A stretch of DNA of 16,953 bases from Oscillospiraceae bacterium (lineage in GTDB: Bacteria > Bacillota > Clostridia > Oscillospirales > Oscillospiraceae): NCBI GenBank assembly GCA_017378975.1, contig JAFNXT010000239.1, positions 1 through 16,953 on the forward strand. Direction: 5' to 3'. The notes under the pieces are model-generated. The model saw only the letters and a list, made by a program, of their open reading frames with translations. It had not been told where the DNA came from and searched no databases. This document shows positions 13,647 to 16,953 of the stretch, one piece after another. Numbering within the stretch: the stretch's first letter is position 1; each line of letters begins with the position of its first letter. Both the position numbers and the translations under genes were made by a program.

Positions 13647-13859
13647 ATGACCCTCAGAAACGCCCAACCGGGCAAGGAATACATCATCCAAAGCATCCAC
13701 ACCGGTGACCGGGAGCTGGAAGACTTCCTGTTCTGCCTTGGCTGTTTCCCCGGCGAGCCGATCACGCTGGTGTCCCGCCGCTGGAGCAGCAGTACCGTGG
13801 CGATCAAGGACGGCCGTTACAGCATCGACCGCCATCTGGCAGAGGCGATCCGGGTGTGA
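13647..13859 (+). CDS. feoA: FeoA ferrous iron transport accessory protein
   Basis: A 70-aa SH3-like cytoplasmic protein that accompanies FeoB. It shows the family pattern: a short N-terminal strand (MTLRNAQPGKEYIIQSI), a helix with LEDFLFCLGCFPGEPITLVSR, and a C-terminal GRYSIDRHLAEAIRV. The ATG at 13647 has AAAGGTGG 5 nt upstream; the in-frame GTG at 13638 overlaps that Shine-Dalgarno and is not used. The leader carries two DtxR-type operators, and feoB follows after 54 nt. Confidence 0.93.
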   Translation: MTLRNAQPGKEYIIQSIHTGDRELEDFLFCLGCFPGEPITLVSRRWSSSTVAIKDGRYSIDRHLAEAIRV

Positions 13860-13876
13860 TCAGCTTTTGCCCACCA

Positions 13877-13892
13877 GTTAGCAACAACTAAC
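13877..13892. promoter_or_regulatory. Third GTTAG-N6-CTAAC site, between feoA and feoB
   Basis: GTTAG-CAACAA-CTAAC keeps the 5-bp arms and 6-bp spacing of operators 1 and 2 but has a non-palindromic centre. It lies in the 54-bp feoA-feoB gap, 9 bp before the feoB Shine-Dalgarno. No -10 or -35 boxes are evident beside it, so a roadblock or a weak auxiliary site is more likely than a second promoter operator. Confidence 0.6.
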
Positions 13893-13913
13893 CACTATGC
13901 AGGAGGATGATCT

Positions 13914-15524
13914 ATGAGGATCGCACTGACCGGCAACCCCAACAGCGGCAAGACCACCATGTTCAACGCCCTCACCGGGCGGAACGAGAAGGTGGGCAAC
14001 TGGGCCGGGGTCACCGTAGAAAGAAAAGAAAGCCCCATCCGTCCCCAATGGTATGACGGCGACCGGGAACTGATCGCCGTGGACCTGCCCGGCGCCTACT
14101 CCATGTCCCCCTTCACCTCCGAGGAGCGTGTCACCTATGACTATGTCCGTGACCAGTCTCCCGACGTGATCGTGAACATCGTAGACGCCACCAACCTGAG
14201 CCGGAGCCTGTTCTTCACCACACAGCTTCTGGAGTTGGGGATCCCCATGGTGGTCGCCCTGAACAAGACCGACATGACCCGGAAGAAGCAGACCCGGATC
14301 GACACCGCCGCCCTGTCCATGCGGCTGGGCTGTCCCGTGATCGAGACCACCTCCACCACGAACCAGGGCCTCAAGGAATTGATCCACGCCGCCCTGTCCC
14401 GTGCCGGCCATCCCCAGCGTCCCCCTCAGAACCTGCCCGCACAGAGCGTCACCGACCTCCAAAGTTCCCGACGAGCCGACCGGGAACGGTTCCGCTTTGT
14501 AAACGAGCTGGTTTCTCAGGTAGAGAAACGCACGGTCCGCACCGCCGACCGAAACCGGCAGGACCAGATCGATACCCTGCTGACCCACCCTGTTTTCGGC
14601 CTTGGCATCTTCGCTGTGGTCATGTTCCTTGTGTTCCAGTTGTCTCAGGCATGGATCGGCCCCTGGATCGCCGAGGGCGTGGAACTGCCCAACGGCACGG
14701 TCCTCCCGGGCCTCGTGACCCTGATCGACAGCTTCAAGGATCAGATCTCCGGTCTGCTGGAGGGCGGCAACGCTTTTCTGGTGGCCCTCCTCACCGAAGG
14801 CATCATCGGCGGCTTCAGCGCCGTGGTGGGCTTCCTGCCTCTGGTGATGGTCATGTACTTCCTGATCGCTCTGCTGGAGGACTGTGGCTACATGGCCCGT
14901 GCCACCGTGGTGCTGGACCCCATCTTCAAAAAAGTGGGCCTGTCCGGCAGATCCGTGATCCCCTTCGTGATCGGCACCGGCTGTGCCATCCCCGGTATCA
15001 TGGCCGCCCGTACCATCCATGACCCCAGAGAGCGCTGTGCCACCGCCATGCTGGCTCCCTTCATGCCCTGCGGCGCGAAGCTTCCGATGATCGCCCTGTT
15101 CTCCGGTGCCTTCTTCGACAAGGCCAGCTGGGTAGGCACCCTGATGTATTTCGTTGGCATCGCCGTGATCCTGCTGGGAGCCCTGCTGGTGAACACCATC
15201 ACGGGCGTCCGGGGCCGGAAGTCCTATTTCATCATCGAGCTCCCCGAATATAAGCTCCCCTCTGTGAAGCGTGCGGCCCTGTCCATGGTCAGCCGTGGCT
15301 GGTCCTATGTGGTCAAGGCCGGTACCGTGATCCTGCTGTGCAATGCGGCGGTCTACATCATGCAGTCCTTCGACTGGCGACTGCAGTTGGTAGCAGAAGA
15401 CGCCGCCCACACCTCGATCCTGGCCTCCGTGGCCTCCCCCATCGCCGTGGTCCTGATCCCCATCGTCGGCATCAAAGCATGGGAGATCAAATGCAGTATT
15501 AACCGACTGGATCAGCGAAATTAG
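13914..15524 (+). CDS. feoB: FeoB ferrous iron transporter, C-terminally truncated at the right junction
   Basis: FeoB imports Fe2+ using a cytosolic G domain fused to a membrane pore. The G domain is complete: G1 GNPNSGKTT (7-15), G2 in GVTVE near 32-36, G3 DLPG (57-60), G4 NKTD (117-120) and a G5-like ETTS near 144-147. Membrane helices start near residue 225, with the Gate motifs FLPLVMVMYFLIALLEDCGYMARA, GTGCAIPGIMAARTI and APFMPCGAKLPMIALF. Homology runs to Trp523 or the next codon or two in SPIAVVLIPIVGIKAW. The expected LAAAAITGFIAKE segment and the last helices are replaced by about a dozen unrelated residues and TAG. Native FeoB ends about 15,485. The start has AGGAGG 7 nt upstream. 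Without the second Gate region the product is unlikely to transport. Confidence 0.93.
   Translation: MRIALTGNPNSGKTTMFNALTGRNEKVGNWAGVTVERKESPIRPQWYDGDRELIAVDLPGAYSMSPFTSEERVTYDYVRDQSPDVIVNIVDATNLSRSLFFTTQLLELGIPMVVALNKTDMTRKKQTRIDTAALSMRLGCPVIETTSTTNQGLKELIHAALSRAGHPQRPPQNLPAQSVTDLQSSRRADRERFRFVNELVSQVEKRTVRTADRNRQDQIDTLLTHPVFGLGIFAVVMFLVFQLSQAWIGPWIAEGVELPNGTVLPGLVTLIDSFKDQISGLLEGGNAFLVALLTEGIIGGFSAVVGFLPLVMVMYFLIALLEDCGYMARATVVLDPIFKKVGLSGRSVIPFVIGTGCAIPGIMAARTIHDPRERCATAMLAPFMPCGAKLPMIALFSGAFFDKASWVGTLMYFVGIAVILLGALLVNTITGVRGRKSYFIIELPEYKLPSVKRAALSMVSRGWSYVVKAGTVILLCNAAVYIMQSFDWRLQLVAEDAAHTSILASVASPIAVVLIPIVGIKAWEIKCSINRLDQRN
15480..15491. other. Right junction between feoB and the Z1-protein gene
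   Basis: FeoB similarity on the plus strand ends at the TGG codon 15480-15482 or one to two codons later. Z1-protein-like sequence on the minus strand, in AT-rich codons, runs down to about the GAT codon 15486-15488. The two genes are therefore joined tail to tail with both 3' ends missing. Composition shifts sharply from GC-rich to AT-rich. There is no insertion sequence or attachment-like repeat at the join. Confidence 0.8.
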
Positions 15525-16953
15525 TTGGTCTGCAGTAAATATCGCATAAGTAGCTGTTTGGGCATTTATTGTGCTTCCTGCTGTTGTTGGTGTCCAAGTA
15601 GAGATCGTATTTAATAATTCTTCGATTCGATTATTATTTTCCAAAATTTCTCTATTATCTAGAACGATAAATTTTTGTTTTATCCATCTATTTTTAAACG
15701 AGACCTTCTTGAATTTTGCCTTGTTCTTTGCCGTCGGATTTTGTTTGGTATTTTCTGCCTGTATAATAATATCTGATATATTGAGCAAGCCCTTTTCTAC
15801 ATCTTCAAATTGCTCCCACAAATCATCTTCAACTTCAGCTAATACTGTAAATTCTTTAGCGATTTCAGTAGTTGTAAATATCTTACATAAATCTAAGTAT
15901 TTACCTCTATAACCAAACCATCTTGCACGTTGGAGAGTTGTATCCATATTTCCCCCGCTTTTTGCAAATCGAGTAAAGAGTGTAACAAGTAGATTAGGGA
16001 ACGTCAATCCTCGTTGTAAAAGATCACCGCCAATAAATATTTTATGGTATTTAGTCCAAGTTGTATCCTTTGTCCTTTTTCCATTTGCATTTTGTAAAAT
16101 GATGCCTGTTGATAAAACAACCTCTTTTATATTTTCAATAAGAACATCATCAAATGGATATTGAGATTGCAATGAATGTTGTAAATACTTGTCGTACGCT
16201 TTTTTTAGTTTTGTATAATAGAACTCTACAGAATCATTATTTAAAAATGCATCTTTTACATTATTAATTACCTCTTCTACGCGAGAGAAAATGAGACCAT
16301 GCAACGCTTGCGTTCTATCCATATGTATTATCATATCGGACTTGTACTCTTTTTTTACCGAGGCTCTCATACGTTTAATGGCACTAACAACTAGGAAATA
16401 GTCAATCACCTCAGGAAGCATATCTAACATTTTTTCAAACGTCGTATTATCCTCGGAAACTTCTTCAATGATAGTGTTGTCCGACAAATGATATATACTG
16501 GCTCCATTGTAACCATGACCAGGCTGCATCGTATGAATTGAAGCAGGATTTAATTCACTAATATCAGCTTGAAATATATTAGCTTGTGGAGTTGCTGTAA
16601 CAGATAAATAAAGTGGATTATTTAGCGTTCTTTTTATGTTAACAATAGTCTTATATGTAGGAGTGGAATTACGAGTTTTATCTTTTGCTGTATTTAAACT
16701 AGCTTGATCTCCTTCATCATCAATTATAAATGGAACTAATCCTATATTAGCAAGTTGTATCTCATTTATAACTTTTAGCGCCTTTTGCATCGCATCTTTC
16801 CGTTTCAAACAAGTAATGATGATTGGGCGCTTTTCCGATAATAATCGTTGGGCAAATTCAACATCTAAACTACTTAACGGTACAGATTCATTCGTAACAG
16901 TATTTGTTGTAAATAACGCTGGCTGTTCAGAATCGACTATATCAGAACCAACA
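15486..16953 (-). CDS. Z1-domain superfamily II ATPase, fragment (both ends missing)
   Basis: About 489 residues, open at the right window edge and cut at the left by the junction. Helicase-like motifs occur in order: VPFIIDDEGDQASLNT (Walker B, about 16,695-16,740), LYLSVTATPQANIF (motif III, about 16,580-16,620), then the Z1 hallmark KIFIGGDLLQRGLTFP...TRFAKSGGNMDTTLQRARWFGYRGKY (about 15,898-16,045). The N-terminal Walker A lies beyond the window. In-frame coding continues upstream of the TTG at 16808 (EKRPIIITCLKRKDAMQKA), so that codon is not the start. Z1 ATPases are known from predicted restriction-like loci with MutL/MORC-type ATPases and PD-(D/E)XK nucleases. Codon use is AT-rich, unlike every other gene here. 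The open frame beyond the junction, to 13,878, is antisense to feoB and is not real protein. Confidence 0.9.

Noticed and set aside
118..15485. The GC-rich block as a composite transposon or genomic island inserted into a Z1 gene
   Set aside because: There are no mobility genes, terminal inverted repeats or target duplications, and the block holds core genes cut in mid-domain at both ends. The left flank does not continue the Z1 reading frame for more than a few codons.
15571..15912. 113-codon plus-strand open frame in the right flank
   Set aside because: It is antisense to the Z1 protein, which has clear motifs over this stretch. It has no convincing ribosome binding site, and its hydrophobic look comes from AT-rich antisense codons.
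13878..16808. Single 976-residue minus-strand protein joining the Z1 domain to a Gly/His/Asp-rich tail
   Set aside because: The tail is the exact antisense of feoB. The frame only stays open because GC-rich antisense frames often lack stops. The real Z1 protein ends at the junction, and its 5' part continues past 16,808 to the window edge.
12574..16953. The Vsr-like gene and the Z1 gene as parts of one restriction-like system
   Set aside because: Vsr and Z1 genes do occur together in some loci, but here the vsr-like gene is GC-rich and locked into the dtxR operon, and the Z1 gene lies across a composition break. There is no evidence that they share a locus.
1..16953. CRISPR arrays, tRNA or rRNA genes, complete insertion sequences, prophage genes
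   Set aside because: I looked for regularly spaced direct repeats, tRNA-like cloverleaf ends, transposase or integrase motifs and found none. The only tandem repeat is the two-copy 11-mer at 8210-8231.

Overview
The window is a chimera in composition. Positions 118 to about 15,485 are GC-rich DNA with Firmicutes-type gene order: ftsE-ftsX-pcsB-like, greA-lysS, a Noc/ParB-like gene, a Na+ decarboxylase pump and feoAB. A high-GC gut clostridial lineage (Oscillospiraceae-like) is the best guess, inferred from gene content and protein style only. The two ends, 1-117 and about 15,486-16,953, are markedly AT-rich. Each join cuts a conserved housekeeping gene (lysS on the left, feoB on the right) in mid-domain, with no visible insertion sequence, integrase or target duplication. 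An assembly or ligation chimera is the simplest explanation; a real rearrangement is possible.

Layout of the central segment. On the minus strand, reading leftwards from 5,700, come ftsE, ftsX, a coiled-coil M23 endopeptidase (PcsB/CwlO-like), a dispersed-type inverted repeat, an S41 PDZ protease, then a separate strong promoter driving greA and a truncated lysS. This is a cell-wall remodelling operon followed by a transcription/translation pair. Divergent from ftsE is a plus-strand ParB-family gene closest to Noc, closed by a strong bidirectional terminator. From 6,866 to 13,406 everything is on the minus strand: a 43-aa OadG-like subunit and OadB (a Na+ pump module), a KdpDE-like two-component pair, an isoprenylcysteine-methyltransferase-like membrane protein, a non-canonical peptide deformylase, a YhhN-like membrane protein, a GNAT acetyltransferase, a zinc-less Vsr-like nuclease and a short DtxR-type iron regulator. 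Divergent from the regulator are feoA and feoB (ferrous iron uptake), with textbook promoters and three copies of a GTTAG-N6-CTAAC operator.

How they work together: dtxR and feoAB form a self-contained iron module, in which the metal-binding residues of the regulator (Met9, Cys100, Glu103, His104) and the operators point to Fe2+-dependent repression of feo. FtsEX with the M23 hydrolase (and probably the S41 protease) forms a division-linked peptidoglycan hydrolysis module.

The right flank carries a Z1-domain ATPase fragment, open at the window edge and cut at the join. This family is known from restriction-like defence loci. It is the strongest hint of an accessory defence system, but the rest of its locus lies outside the window. 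I saw no tRNA, rRNA, CRISPR array or complete mobile element. No gene-free stretch exceeds 300 bases; the longest is 5,701-5,939.
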